Positions 5,773 through 13,647 are shown, counted from the stretch's first letter. The stretch is 32,923 bases of DNA from Pseudomonadota bacterium (GCA_018896355.1 JAHIMW010000038.1:1-32923), one strand, 5' to 3'. Program-made: numbers and translations. Notes: generated by a model from the sequence alone, not told the origin.

Positions 5773-7326
5773 ATGTTAACATCCGCACAATATACAAGAA
5801 TCCTCTCTCTTGACAATCAAGGACATTCAGTAAGAAATATTAGAAAACTTTATGGTTATTCGCGTAATACGATCAGGAAAGTTCTGAATATCAAAATACC
5901 ACCATCTTTCAAAACACCTTTTAGACCTTCTAAACTTGACGAATATAAAGGCTTCGTAAAAGATAAATTCAATAATACAATCAAAGGACTGCAAATTTAT
6001 GAAGGGATTGTAAAAGATGGCTATGATGGTTCCTATTCAACCGTAAGGCGTTATTTGTCTGAACTGGCAAAAGAAAAAGAGCAGATCTCCAATGAATCCT
6101 CCCGGACAAAACAAAAAAGGAATGAATATAATGCTGGATGGGCGCTTACCCTGCTGCAGGGGAAAATGAGTCTTGATGAAATTGAAGCGCGTTTTGAGGA
6201 ACATATTGATATAGAAAGTATTAAAATACTGTATAATTACGTTATCGAAAACTCTCTCAGGTATAGAAATCGTTCAATAACAATTTTCGCACATATGAAC
6301 AAAATTCCGGAGAGAACAATTGCTGAAATCTTAGGAGTTCAGAGAAATACTGTTCGTAGTTACGTAAGACAGTTCAAATCCGGTGGAACCAAAGAGCTTT
6401 TCGACTTCAGCAGAAAAGAAACGAAAATATATGAAGAGCAAGAATACAGAGACAAAGTGTTTTATATACTACATTCTCCACCATCATGTTTCGATTTTAA
6501 TCGAACAACATGGCGAATGGAAGACCTTCACAAAACCATGGCAACCGAAGGTTTCGCATTGTCAAAGCCCAATATTAGAAAAATAATTAAAAAAGAAGGT
6601 TATAGGTTTTTAAAAGCAAGAAAAGTTTTAACCAGTAACGACCCCCTGTACCGAGATAAATTGAAAGAAATTACCGCAATCCTTTCAAACTTAAAGCCAA
6701 AGGAAAAGTTTTTCTCGATAGATGAATTCGGCCCACTTGCCATAAAAATGCATGGCGGTAGATCATGGACGCCCCCAGGAAATCACAAAATAATACCTCA
6801 ATGGCAAACGAGCAAAGGGAGCTTAATAGTAACCGCGGCACTTGAATTATCCACCAATCAAGTAACACATTTCTATTCGCCGAAAAAAAATACAGACGAG
6901 ATGATAAAGTTACTTGAAATCTTACTCAAACAATACAAAGATGAGGAAAGAATCTTCTTCTCATGGGATGCTGCTTCCTGGCATGCTTCTAAAAAAATAT
7001 ATATGAAGGTGGACGAAGTTAATGGGGATAGTTATCGAGAAATCCATAAAACACCAATCGTAACACTTGCGCCTTTGCCTTCTTGCGCTCAGTTTCTGAA
7101 TGTGATTGAATCGATCTTTAGTGGTATGGCTAAGGCTATTATTCATAACAGCAATTATGTTTCTGTTGAAGAATGCATGATTGCTGTTGATCGATATTTC
7201 AGTGAACGGAACCAATATTTCACAGATAACTTTAAACGGGCCGGAAATAAAATATGGGGTAAGGAAACCACAAAGGCCGAATTTAGCGAAAGCAATAATT
7301 GTAAAAACTCTCGATACATGAACTGA
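5773..7326 (+). CDS. IS630-like DDE transposase with IS21-like N-terminal region
   Basis: 517 residues. Residues 1-90 have the IstA layout: a helix-turn-helix (HSVRNIRKLYGYSRNTIRKVL), then SKLDEYKGFVKD and GYDGSYSTVRRYL. A second helix-turn-helix, IPERTIAEILGVQRNTVRSY, lies near residue 180. An IS630/DDE_3-type catalytic core follows, with D317 in SIDEFG, D399 in SWDAASWHAS and E446 in FLNVIESIF. The D399-E446 spacing is longer than the 33-34 usual for IS630, because of an insert around VDEVNGDSYREIHK. No frameshift is visible, so the gene may be active. The sequence is markedly AT-rich against the GC-rich core genes, which points to recent transfer. No terminal inverted repeats could be fixed by eye. 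Confidence 0.85.
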   Translation: MLTSAQYTRILSLDNQGHSVRNIRKLYGYSRNTIRKVLNIKIPPSFKTPFRPSKLDEYKGFVKDKFNNTIKGLQIYEGIVKDGYDGSYSTVRRYLSELAKEKEQISNESSRTKQKRNEYNAGWALTLLQGKMSLDEIEARFEEHIDIESIKILYNYVIENSLRYRNRSITIFAHMNKIPERTIAEILGVQRNTVRSYVRQFKSGGTKELFDFSRKETKIYEEQEYRDKVFYILHSPPSCFDFNRTTWRMEDLHKTMATEGFALSKPNIRKIIKKEGYRFLKARKVLTSNDPLYRDKLKEITAILSNLKPKEKFFSIDEFGPLAIKMHGGRSWTPPGNHKIIPQWQTSKGSLIVTAALELSTNQVTHFYSPKKNTDEMIKLLEILLKQYKDEERIFFSWDAASWHASKKIYMKVDEVNGDSYREIHKTPIVTLAPLPSCAQFLNVIESIFSGMAKAIIHNSNYVSVEECMIAVDRYFSERNQYFTDNFKRAGNKIWGKETTKAEFSESNNCKNSRYMN

Positions 7327-7452
7327 AAATAGAACCATGGCTTATCGTGGACGTGGTGATAAACAATGGACTGACGTGCCATACGTATTGGATGCGCCTC
7401 TGACGCTAGGCGATAGCATGAAATAATAATTGGATAGAAAGGGGAATAAGAG

Positions 7453-7671
7453 ATGAAAGTTACTTTACCTGTAGAGAAAATGTCGATTGAAGAGAAAATT
7501 CAAGCTATGGAAACTATTTGGGATGATTTATGTAATAAAGCAGATAGCATATCATCACCATCTTGGCACGCGAAAGTATTGAATGACAGAGAAAATGGAA
7601 TTAGCCATCGAGAGGATGTTTTTATCGATTGGAATAGTGCTAAGAAAAACATAGAAGATTCCATATCATGA
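7453..7671 (+). CDS. Antitoxin of a ParE/RelE-type module
   Basis: 72 residues. KMSIEEKIQAMETIWDDLC followed by SSPSWHAKVLNDRE and a FIDWNSAKKNI end is the pattern of the 'putative addiction module component' antitoxin family that pairs with RelE/ParE toxins. The N-terminal part forms the dimer and DNA-binding unit and the C-terminal tail wraps the toxin. GAAAGGGG lies about 10 bases before the ATG. The TGA overlaps the ATG of the toxin gene (ATGA), so the two are translationally coupled. The AT-rich composition matches the neighbouring transposase. Confidence 0.85.
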   Translation: MKVTLPVEKMSIEEKIQAMETIWDDLCNKADSISSPSWHAKVLNDRENGISHREDVFIDWNSAKKNIEDSIS

Positions 7672-7961
7672 AAATTAAAATACTTAAATCTGCAAGCCAG
7701 GATTTGATTGATGGTTATCGGTTTTATGAAAAACAATCGGAAGGTCTTGGTGCGTATTTTTTAGACACACTTTATTCAGATATTGATTCTTTGGCAATTT
7801 ATGGTGGTATTCATCCAATATATTTCGATAAATATAATCGAGCGTTATCAAAACGATTTCCTTTTGCCATTTACTATCGTCTAGAAAATCATACAGTGCT
7901 TGTATATGCGATTCTCGATTGTCGTCGGAACCCAGCATGGATAAGAAAAAGAATCGAATAA
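7668..7961 (+). CDS. ParE/RelE-superfamily toxin
   Basis: 97 residues with the small RelE/ParE fold: MKIKILKSASQDLIDGYRFY (first strand and long helix), YNRALSKRFPFAIYYRLEN (central strands with basic residues) and a VLVYAILDCRRNPAWIRKR end. The CRRNP motif near the C-terminus is typical. Members inhibit gyrase (ParE) or cleave ribosome-bound mRNA (RelE), and the sequence alone does not decide which. It appears complete. Together with the 7453 gene it is the only intact toxin-antitoxin pair in the window and could stabilise this accessory segment. Confidence 0.85.
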   Translation: MKIKILKSASQDLIDGYRFYEKQSEGLGAYFLDTLYSDIDSLAIYGGIHPIYFDKYNRALSKRFPFAIYYRLENHTVLVYAILDCRRNPAWIRKRIE

Positions 7962-8107
7962 AAAGATATGCGCTCTTTCTTTAGGTAATGCTCAACGTCA
8001 AGACTTTTCAAAATCGTTTGTTTGTAGGTGTTGCCGATAAACAGCACGGTTCAGATTTTCCTTGATCTTACCTGAGCAGTTCGGAGTGAAAGCTACTACA
8101 CAAGCTC

Positions 8108-8218
8108 TGATCTCAAGAATATTGAAATCATGGAGGCGGTATTCATCCATACCCCCGTTCATGAACCGCTGCATCCGCTGCCCGGTTCCGAAGGGCACCC
8201 GTTCCGAGGGGTATTCAT
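8108..8218 (-). pseudogene. Glycosyltransferase remnant fused to its own first codons
   Basis: The frame starts at ATG 8218, overlapping the miaA stop exactly as the intact gene at 4001 does. After about five codons it jumps to what corresponds to residue 295 of the intact protein (VPFGTGQRM, RFMNGG, DEYRL). Positions 8133-8208 match 3051-3126 without gaps, with weaker similarity down to about 8108. About 290 codons are missing internally and the C-terminal third is gone. Both breakpoints share CCTCG, suggesting deletion between short direct repeats. Confidence 0.88.
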
Positions 8219-9162
8219 TCCGCAAACCTGGTGATCAGGCCAATAGCGGCCTCTTCATCGGCGCCTTCTATCCAGTGGATTCGGACGCCGTTCCTCTCCA
8301 TCCGCCGGAACCAGGTTTCCTGCCGCTTGGCAAACTGATGGATTCGGGTATTCAACGTCTGAAACATCTCCTCCGCGGTGATTTTCCGCTGGAGATAAAG
8401 GGCGATGTAGCGGTATTCCAGGCCGAAGGCGTCAATCCGCTCCCATCCGATCCCGCGGTCATGAAGGCGCCGGACCTCCTCGATCATTCCGGCCTCCAGA
8501 CGCATTATCAGTCGGGCGGTGATTCTGCTGCGCAATGTTTCTCTTCCGCAGCGGATCCCGATCACCATCGGCGTAACGGTGATCGGCAACGCCGCTGCAC
8601 CGGGATGGTCCCGCACGAATTCGGCGATCTCGATCGCGCGGATGACTCTTTTCCGGTCGAGCAGATCGGTGGTGTTGTGAGCATCCGGACAGAGCAGGCG
8701 GAAACGCCGTCGCAGAAGCTCCATCCCCTCACCGGCCATTTGATCGCGAAGGTCGCGATTTTCGGGAACGGCCGTCATTTGATATCTTCGGAGAATGGAA
8801 TCCAGATAGAGCCCCGTGCCTCCAGCCATCACCGGGAGTTTTCCCCGCTGCGTGATCTGATCAAAGGCCCGGTAAAAACGGTCCTGGAAGGCAAAGAGGC
8901 TGAATTCTTCCCCCGGATCGCAGATGTCGATCAGATGAACGGGGACGGCCTCCCCTTCCCGGCCGTATTCGGAAAGGTCCTTTCCCGTCCCCAGATCCAT
9001 TCCCCGGTAGACCTGACGGGAATCGGCCGAGAGGATCTCCCCGCCAATCCTTCGCGCCAGACGGACGGCGAGTCCCGTCTTGCCCGAAGCGGTCGGTCCC
9101 AGGACGACGAGAAGATTGTATCTTTCCCGGAACCTTCGGATCGATCCGTCTTCCATGATCAT
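8215..9162 (-). CDS. miaA: tRNA dimethylallyltransferase
   Basis: Transfers a dimethylallyl group to N6 of A37 in tRNAs that read codons starting with U, the step before MiaB (28472-29815) adds the methylthio group. 315 residues, the usual length. The P-loop GPTASGKT is at 22-29, DSRQVYRGMDLGTGK at 47-61, and AGGTGLYLDSILR follows near 115. DRKRVIRAIEI lies mid-protein and IHQFAKRQETWFRR near the C-terminus. ATG 9162 is used; ATG 9156 is two codons later and neither has a strong ribosome-binding site. The stop overlaps the start of a wrecked glycosyltransferase gene. A second copy of this gene's last 50 codons is at 3998-4149. Confidence 0.97.
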   Translation of the reverse strand: MIMEDGSIRRFRERYNLLVVLGPTASGKTGLAVRLARRIGGEILSADSRQVYRGMDLGTGKDLSEYGREGEAVPVHLIDICDPGEEFSLFAFQDRFYRAFDQITQRGKLPVMAGGTGLYLDSILRRYQMTAVPENRDLRDQMAGEGMELLRRRFRLLCPDAHNTTDLLDRKRVIRAIEIAEFVRDHPGAAALPITVTPMVIGIRCGRETLRSRITARLIMRLEAGMIEEVRRLHDRGIGWERIDAFGLEYRYIALYLQRKITAEEMFQTLNTRIHQFAKRQETWFRRMERNGVRIHWIEGADEEAAIGLITRFAE

Positions 9163-9189
9163 GGAATGAAACCCTTTAAAGTCGTCAAG

Positions 9190-9379
9190 ATTGACGAACC
9201 CGTAAAAAGTCTAAAATCTCCTCCCCCTTAATGGGGTAGGGTTAGGGTGAGGGTGAAAAGTGGCTGCATTTTGGTCAGTTTTTACCCCCTCCCCTTAATC
9301 CCCTCCCGCCGGGGGAGGGGAAGAAAACAGTGTATCCCACCGGGGGAGGGGAAAATTCACTTTTTACGCGTGCATCAAG
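9190..9379. repeat. Intergenic repeat family 2, copy A
   Basis: A G/C-tract repeat of about 190 bp with ends TTGACGAACCCGTAAAAAGT and (inverted) CTTGATGCACGCGTAAAAAG. The core includes GGGTGAAAAGTGGCTGCATT and CCTCCCGCCGGGGGAGGGG. The same unit lies in opposite orientation at 21761-21932. It occupies the space between the csp terminator and the miaA start. Confidence 0.65.
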
Positions 9380-9388
9380 ATTCGCGAG

Positions 9389-9425
9389 TAAAAAAAAGCC
9401 CCGGCCGCGTCAGGCGACCGGGACT
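9389..9425 (-). terminator. Rho-independent terminator of the cold-shock gene
   Basis: On the minus strand, AGTCCCGGTCGC pairs through about 12 bp, with three G-T wobbles, with the complementary arm ending CGGGGCT. Eight T residues follow. It lies about 22 bases after the csp stop. Confidence 0.9.
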
Positions 9426-9446
9426 TTCACGGTTGTAAATGTTTGC

Positions 9447-9647
9447 TTATAATGGCTGAACGTTTACCGCGGCAGGTCCTTTTTTGCCCTGCTCGATGTC
9501 AAAGCGAATCCGCTGACCCTCATAAAGCGTCTTGAAGCCTTCGCCCTGAATGGCACTGAAATGTACAAATACATCTCCGCCCTCATCATTCTCGATAAAG
9601 CCAAACCCCTTTTTCTCGTTGAACCACTTTACCTTGCCTTCTGCCAA
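9447..9647 (-). CDS. Cold-shock protein (CspA family)
   Basis: A 66-residue OB-fold nucleic-acid-binding protein, a chaperone of RNA. It shows RNP1-type KGFGFIEND and RNP2-type DVFVHFSAI, preceded by GKVKWFNEKKG. This order is diagnostic. I use TTG at 9647 as start: AAGGGGGG lies 9 bases upstream and the protein then begins LAEGKVKWFN, as in relatives. An in-frame ATG further upstream (9716) would add 23 residues unlike the family and would start inside a terminator. A strong minus-strand terminator lies 59 bases upstream in the leader (9706-9750), and one follows the gene. Confidence 0.96.
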   Translation of the reverse strand: MAEGKVKWFNEKKGFGFIENDEGGDVFVHFSAIQGEGFKTLYEGQRIRFDIEQGKKGPAAVNVQPL

Positions 9648-9705
9648 ATCCGTACACCCCCCTTTCCTAAGATTTGTCCAAGCGGGCTTCACAACCTTGA
9701 GACAC

Positions 9706-9750
9706 AAAAAAACCACCCCTGTTCAGGAGCGCGCCCTGAACCGGTGGTGG
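9706..9750 (-). terminator. Intrinsic terminator upstream of the cold-shock gene
   Basis: On the minus strand, GGTTCAGGGCGCGCTCCTGAAC gives a 7-bp core stem, extended by CCACC with GGTGG across an internal loop. A run of seven T at 9712-9706 follows. It could end oppDF transcription, or act as an attenuator in the csp leader. Confidence 0.8.
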
Positions 9751-9904
9751 ATAGATTGTTCTGCAAGATATGAACACCCAACTTTTCCCTGCCCCGCCCT
9801 TCATCATTATCCCGTCAAACCCAATGTAAGGGCTATTTTCCGGGCGGATGGGTTTGCCTAACATCGATTTTTTGAAAATGCAAGCATTTTTTATCAACTT
9901 AGGA

Positions 9905-10024
9905 GGCTGTTCAAAAATGTCCAGATGCGAGGCTCCCGAAATCCTGAGCCGCGAGACGTACTTTTGGGTACGTTGAACGGCGAAGGATGAGGGGAACGAA
10001 GCAGATGGGCGTTTTTCAACAGCC
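9905..10024. repeat. MITE-like repeat family 3, overlapping the oppF 3' end
   Basis: A 120-bp unit bounded by GGCTGTTCAAAAATG and (inverted) GGCTGTTGAAAAACGCC. It contains GTACTTTTGGGTACG in the middle. I recognise this pattern as a dispersed intergenic repeat common in deltaproteobacterial genomes. Its right end covers the last codons and the stop of oppF. Confidence 0.7.
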
Positions 10025-10990
10025 TGTTATATGGCAGGCCGCCCAATGGCCCGCGCCATCCCGCTCCAACAAGGGCTCCCGTTTGTCACAAACCCCGATC
10101 CGGACCGGACATCGTGGATGAAAGGCGCACCCCTGCGGCGGCGCCGCCGGTGAGGGCATCTCTCCGCACAGAACCGTCCGTTCCGATTTTCTGAGCGGAT
10201 CCATGGAGGGCACGGCGGAAAGAAGCGCCTTGGTATAGGGATGAGCCGGAGCGCCACAGACCTGCTCCGCCCCTCCCAACTCAACGATCTTCCCCAGATA
10301 CATGACGGCAATCCGGTCGCTCATGTGGCGGACCACCCCCAGGTCATGGGTGATGAAGAGATAGGTCAGGTCAAACTCGCGCTGCAGGCGCTTTAGCAGA
10401 TTGAGAATCTGAGCCCGTATGGAAACGTCCAGAGCCGAAACGGGCTCATCCGCGATCACAAGCCTTGGCTTCAGAATCAGCGCCCGGGCGATTCCGATCC
10501 GCTGCCTTTGGCCGCCGCTGAATTCATGCGGGTAGCGAGTCAGTTGCTCCTCATCCAGGCCGACAACGGATGCAAGCTCTCTGAGTTTTTTTTTGATTTC
10601 CTCCCGCCCCCCAGGATAATGGTGGATATGGAGGGGTTCTTCGATGATGCCGCCCGCCGTCTGCCGAGGATTGAGGGAGGAATAGGGATCCTGAAAGATC
10701 ATCTGAACCTTCCGGCGGAACGCATTCAGCGCGCCCCCCTTCCACGCGAGAATATCCTCGCCTTCGAACCGAATCTGCCCCGCCGTCGGCGCCTCCAGTC
10801 GCAGAATCGTGCGCGCAAGGGTTGATTTTCCGCAGCCGGATTCGCCGACCAGACCCAGGGTTTCACCGTGTTGCACCTGCAATGCAACCCCATCCACCGC
10901 CCGGATGACGCCCGCCCCCCTCGAGAGAAATCCCCCCGGCGCTGGAAAATGCTTCTTCAAATCCCTGATGTCGAGCAGAAGGTCATTCAT
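10016..10990 (-). CDS. Oligopeptide/dipeptide ABC transporter ATP-binding protein, OppF/DppF type
   Basis: A 324-residue cytoplasmic ATPase that powers a peptide importer as a heterodimer with the OppD-type protein encoded just upstream. Walker A is GESGCGKST, the signature FSGGQRQRIGIARAL, and Walker B LVIADEPVSALD. The C-terminal oligopeptide/dipeptide extension has GCAFHPRCPVRIGVC, whose cysteines bind an Fe-S cluster or metal in the family. The start is ATG 10990, overlapping the oppD stop by ATGA; a longer frame to 11107 overlaps oppD and is not needed. The last two codons and the stop come from a dispersed repeat (9905-10024), so the natural C-terminus may have been cut or changed slightly. 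No permease gene is in the window. Confidence 0.93.
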   Translation of the reverse strand: MNDLLLDIRDLKKHFPAPGGFLSRGAGVIRAVDGVALQVQHGETLGLVGESGCGKSTLARTILRLEAPTAGQIRFEGEDILAWKGGALNAFRRKVQMIFQDPYSSLNPRQTAGGIIEEPLHIHHYPGGREEIKKKLRELASVVGLDEEQLTRYPHEFSGGQRQRIGIARALILKPRLVIADEPVSALDVSIRAQILNLLKRLQREFDLTYLFITHDLGVVRHMSDRIAVMYLGKIVELGGAEQVCGAPAHPYTKALLSAVPSMDPLRKSERTVLCGEMPSPAAPPQGCAFHPRCPVRIGVCDKREPLLERDGAGHWAACHITGC

Positions 10991-11982
10991 CCGATTTCCC
11001 CATACTTCCAGCAGCGGCATAAATGGTCGGGGGCAACCTCCTCCAGAATAGGCGCCCGTTCCCGGCAGAGGGGAAAGGTGTCGGGACACCGGTCCCGAAA
11101 ACGGCACCCAGTGGGAAGATCATACAGCGGAGGGACCACACCGGGGATGGCCTTCAGAAACGCCTCCCTGCCGGCCGGTCCTTTCATGCTTGGAACGGAG
11201 TTCATCAACCCGAGGGTGTAGGGATGAAGCGGCGTTGAAAAAAGATCCCGAACGGAACCGTGTTCTACAATCTGACCGGCGTACATCACGGCCACGGTCT
11301 CCGCCGCCTCGGCGACGACACCGAGATCATGGGTAATCAGGATCACGGCCGCGCCCGTATCCGCCCGGAGAGCGGCAATGAGATCGATCATCTGCGCCTG
11401 GATGGTCACATCGAGCGCGGTCGTCGGTTCGTCCGCCAGCATCACCCGCGGCCGGCATGCCAGCGCAATCGCGATCATCACCCGTTGCCGCATGCCGCCG
11501 CTCATCTGGTGCGGATAGTCTCTCACCCGTTTTTCGGGAGAGGGAATGCCGACCATGCGGAGCATTTCCGTGCTTTGGGCGAGAGCCTGCCGCCGGTCCA
11601 TCCCCTGGTGGAGGCGGAACACCTCGGCGATCTGTTCCCCGACGCGGAAGACCGGGTTGAGCGAGGTCATCGGCTCCTGAAAGATCATCGAGATCTCCCG
11701 ACCGCGTATCTTTCGCATCTCCTCTTCGGACAGCACGAGAAGGTCCCGGCCGTTTAAAAGGATCTCCCCGCCCGCGATCCGGCCGGGAGGCGAGGGAACG
11801 AGCCTCAGGATGGAGAGAGCCAGCACGCTCTTCCCGCAGCCGGATTCGCCGACCACCGCGACGGTCCGCCCCGCCCCGACCCGAAGATCGACCCCGTCGA
11901 CCGCCCTGACAATGCCGCGCTCCGTCTCAAAATTGGTGCGAAGACCTCTGACTTCCAGAATCGGTTCCATTCCGCCGGCCAT
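10987..11982 (-). CDS. Oligopeptide/dipeptide ABC transporter ATP-binding protein, OppD/DppD type
   Basis: 331 residues. Walker A GESGCGKS, Q-loop FQEPMTSLNP, signature MSGGMRQRVMIAIAL, Walker B VMLADEPTTALD and switch ITHDLGV are all present. The C-terminal GCRFRDRCPDTFPLC motif matches OppD/DppD. It forms the ATPase pair with the downstream OppF-type protein, which starts inside this stop codon. ATG 11982 is preferred: GAGGA lies 9 bases upstream. ATG 11970 is closer to relatives' starts but has poor spacing. The frame continues open to 12048 only because it reads through a palindromic repeat. It lies downstream of pepA, so peptide uptake and peptide cleavage may be co-expressed. Confidence 0.92.
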   Translation of the reverse strand: MAGGMEPILEVRGLRTNFETERGIVRAVDGVDLRVGAGRTVAVVGESGCGKSVLALSILRLVPSPPGRIAGGEILLNGRDLLVLSEEEMRKIRGREISMIFQEPMTSLNPVFRVGEQIAEVFRLHQGMDRRQALAQSTEMLRMVGIPSPEKRVRDYPHQMSGGMRQRVMIAIALACRPRVMLADEPTTALDVTIQAQMIDLIAALRADTGAAVILITHDLGVVAEAAETVAVMYAGQIVEHGSVRDLFSTPLHPYTLGLMNSVPSMKGPAGREAFLKAIPGVVPPLYDLPTGCRFRDRCPDTFPLCRERAPILEEVAPDHLCRCWKYGEIG

Positions 11983-12006
11983 TCTCTGTCGTCCTCGTAA
12001 AAAAGT

Positions 12007-12085
12007 CGTCATACCCGCGAACGCGGGTATCCAGGACAAAGGCAACATCCAGAAAAAACTGGATTCCCGTTTTCACGGGAATGAC
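12007..12085. repeat. Palindromic intergenic repeat between pepA and oppD
   Basis: GTCATACCCGCGAACGCGGG, then TATCCAGG, mirrored by CTGGATTCCCGTTTTCACGG and GAATGAC. Two short hairpins sit inside one larger inverted repeat of about 79 bp. This type, which reads as SWIPAFAGMT when translated, is dispersed in many proteobacteria. As it is transcribed between pepA and oppD, it could affect mRNA stability. Confidence 0.75.
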
Positions 12086-12135
12086 GGACGGGTAGGATTA
12101 CGGCCTTTTTCCGAGTCCATCATTTCCTGTCGTCC

Positions 12136-13647
12136 CTATTTTTTCCCGATCCGATACCGGTTCCGGAGAAACTGAACCAGCAGTCGTACCCCAACCCCCG
12201 AGGCGCCCTTGGGAATATAGGGTTTTTCCTTCGTGAGCCAGGCGGGACCGGCGATATCCAGATGGACCCAGGGGGTATCGCCGGTAAACTTGCTCAGAAA
12301 TGCAGCCGCCGTGATGGCCCCGCCCGCCCGGCCTCCGGAATTTTTGTAATCCGCCGCATCGCCCTTTATCAGTTCGTGATACTCCTCCCAGAGCGGCAGC
12401 TCCCACACCTTTTCTCCGGTGAGATCGGCGGCCTCACGGATCTCCTGCTTCAGCTCGTCATCCGTTCCCATCATCCCGATGACGTGATCACCAAGGGCAA
12501 CGACACAGGCCCCCGTGAGGGTCGCCAGGTCGATGATTGCGGCGGGCTTGTAACGGCCGGCATACGTGAGGGCATCCGCCAGGATCAGTCGTCCTTCGGC
12601 ATCGGTCGTTACGATCTCGATCGTCCGGCCGGATAGGGAGGCGAGGATGTCGCCGGGTTTGTAGGCATTGCCGCCCGGCAGGTTCTCCGTCGCCGGCACG
12701 ATGCCGACCAGGTTCAGCGGCAGCCCCAGCTCCGCCGCGGCCCGTACGGCCGCAATCACGGCCGCCCCGCCCGCCATGTCCGTCTTCATCTGGTCCATCT
12801 TTTCGGACGGCTTGATGGAGATCCCGCCGCTGTCAAAGGTGACCCCCTTTCCAACCAGCGCGATCACCGGACTCGACTTCTTCCCCCCGCTGTATTCGAG
12901 GATGATCATTTGGGGCGGCGCGTGGCTTCCCCGGGCCACACCAAGCAGCGCGTTCATCCCGAGTTCTCTCATCTGTTCGGCATCGAGCACCGTGCAGCGG
13001 ATGTTCTTCCCCTTGGCGCTCTCGCGCGCCTCGTTTGCGAGATCCGTCGGGGTCATCTCATTCGCCGGCGTGGAAACGATATCGCGCGCAAACGAAACCG
13101 CGGCGGCGATGATCTGGGCCGTCCTGGCCGCGGCGCGGACTGCCTTGTAGGCCGCAACATCCGACTCCAGAATGGTAAACCCGGCGATCTCGCGGTTCGG
13201 CTCCCGATCGACGGTCTTGAACGGCAGGAAACGATAAAGGCCCAGAAGCACCCCTTCCACGGCGCCTTCGGCCATCCGTTCAAGCGGCATGTCGATGCCT
13301 CTGAAATGAAGCGCGGAGGAAAACTCGCCGATGTTCAGGGATCGGATATGCTGCGCAGCCTTGGCATACGCCCCCCGCAGACGCTCCAGCGTAAAATCCG
13401 CTCTCTTCCCCAGCCCCGCGATGACGATCCGTTTGACCGGAAAACCGCCCCGAGTGTAGATGACGGCAATCTGATCCGTCCGGCCCGTAAAATCGCCGAG
13501 GCGGATGATTTCGCCGATCAGACCGCCGCTCCTCTCGTCCAGCAGCGCGGCCGCCCCCTCCAGCCCTGGTTCACCCTCGAAGTGGGTCACGACGGCCGCT
13601 TCGGTTTCATGTTCCGCCAAGCTGCCTTTTCTGACTTGAATCTTCAT
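12136..13647 (-). CDS. pepA: Leucyl aminopeptidase (M17 family)
   Basis: A 503-residue cytosolic enzyme with two metal ions that removes N-terminal residues from peptides. The C-terminal catalytic domain has GKGVTFDSGGISIKP (K267, D272), MKTDMAGG (D290) and TDAEGRL (D349, E351, R353). These correspond to the metal and catalytic residues of E. coli PepA; the usual Asn before TDAEGRL is Thr here. The N-terminal 170 residues form the family's macro-like domain. Length is normal. ATG 13647 has GGAGG 6 bases upstream. oppD and oppF follow on the same strand after a repeat. Some PepA proteins also bind DNA at Xer sites; nothing in the sequence decides that here. Confidence 0.97.
   Translation of the reverse strand: MKIQVRKGSLAEHETEAAVVTHFEGEPGLEGAAALLDERSGGLIGEIIRLGDFTGRTDQIAVIYTRGGFPVKRIVIAGLGKRADFTLERLRGAYAKAAQHIRSLNIGEFSSALHFRGIDMPLERMAEGAVEGVLLGLYRFLPFKTVDREPNREIAGFTILESDVAAYKAVRAAARTAQIIAAAVSFARDIVSTPANEMTPTDLANEARESAKGKNIRCTVLDAEQMRELGMNALLGVARGSHAPPQMIILEYSGGKKSSPVIALVGKGVTFDSGGISIKPSEKMDQMKTDMAGGAAVIAAVRAAAELGLPLNLVGIVPATENLPGGNAYKPGDILASLSGRTIEIVTTDAEGRLILADALTYAGRYKPAAIIDLATLTGACVVALGDHVIGMMGTDDELKQEIREAADLTGEKVWELPLWEEYHELIKGDAADYKNSGGRAGGAITAAAFLSKFTGDTPWVHLDIAGPAWLTKEKPYIPKGASGVGVRLLVQFLRNRYRIGKK

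Noticed and set aside
7338..7427. 29-codon frame after the transposase, with a GCGCCT...AGGCG hairpin that recalled an integron attC site
   Set aside because: No GTTRRRY core site, no integrase and no ribosome-binding site; the hairpin has only about five pairs.
8062..9231. Long plus-strand open frame opposite miaA
   Set aside because: It is the antisense shadow of a clear miaA gene with GC-rich codons and has no recognisable motif; the same holds for long frames opposite miaB (28283-29845) and the radical SAM gene (30724-32460).
10990..11107. N-terminal extension of oppF
   Set aside because: It overlaps oppD coding sequence; the ATGA-coupled ATG at 10990 gives the family-typical start.
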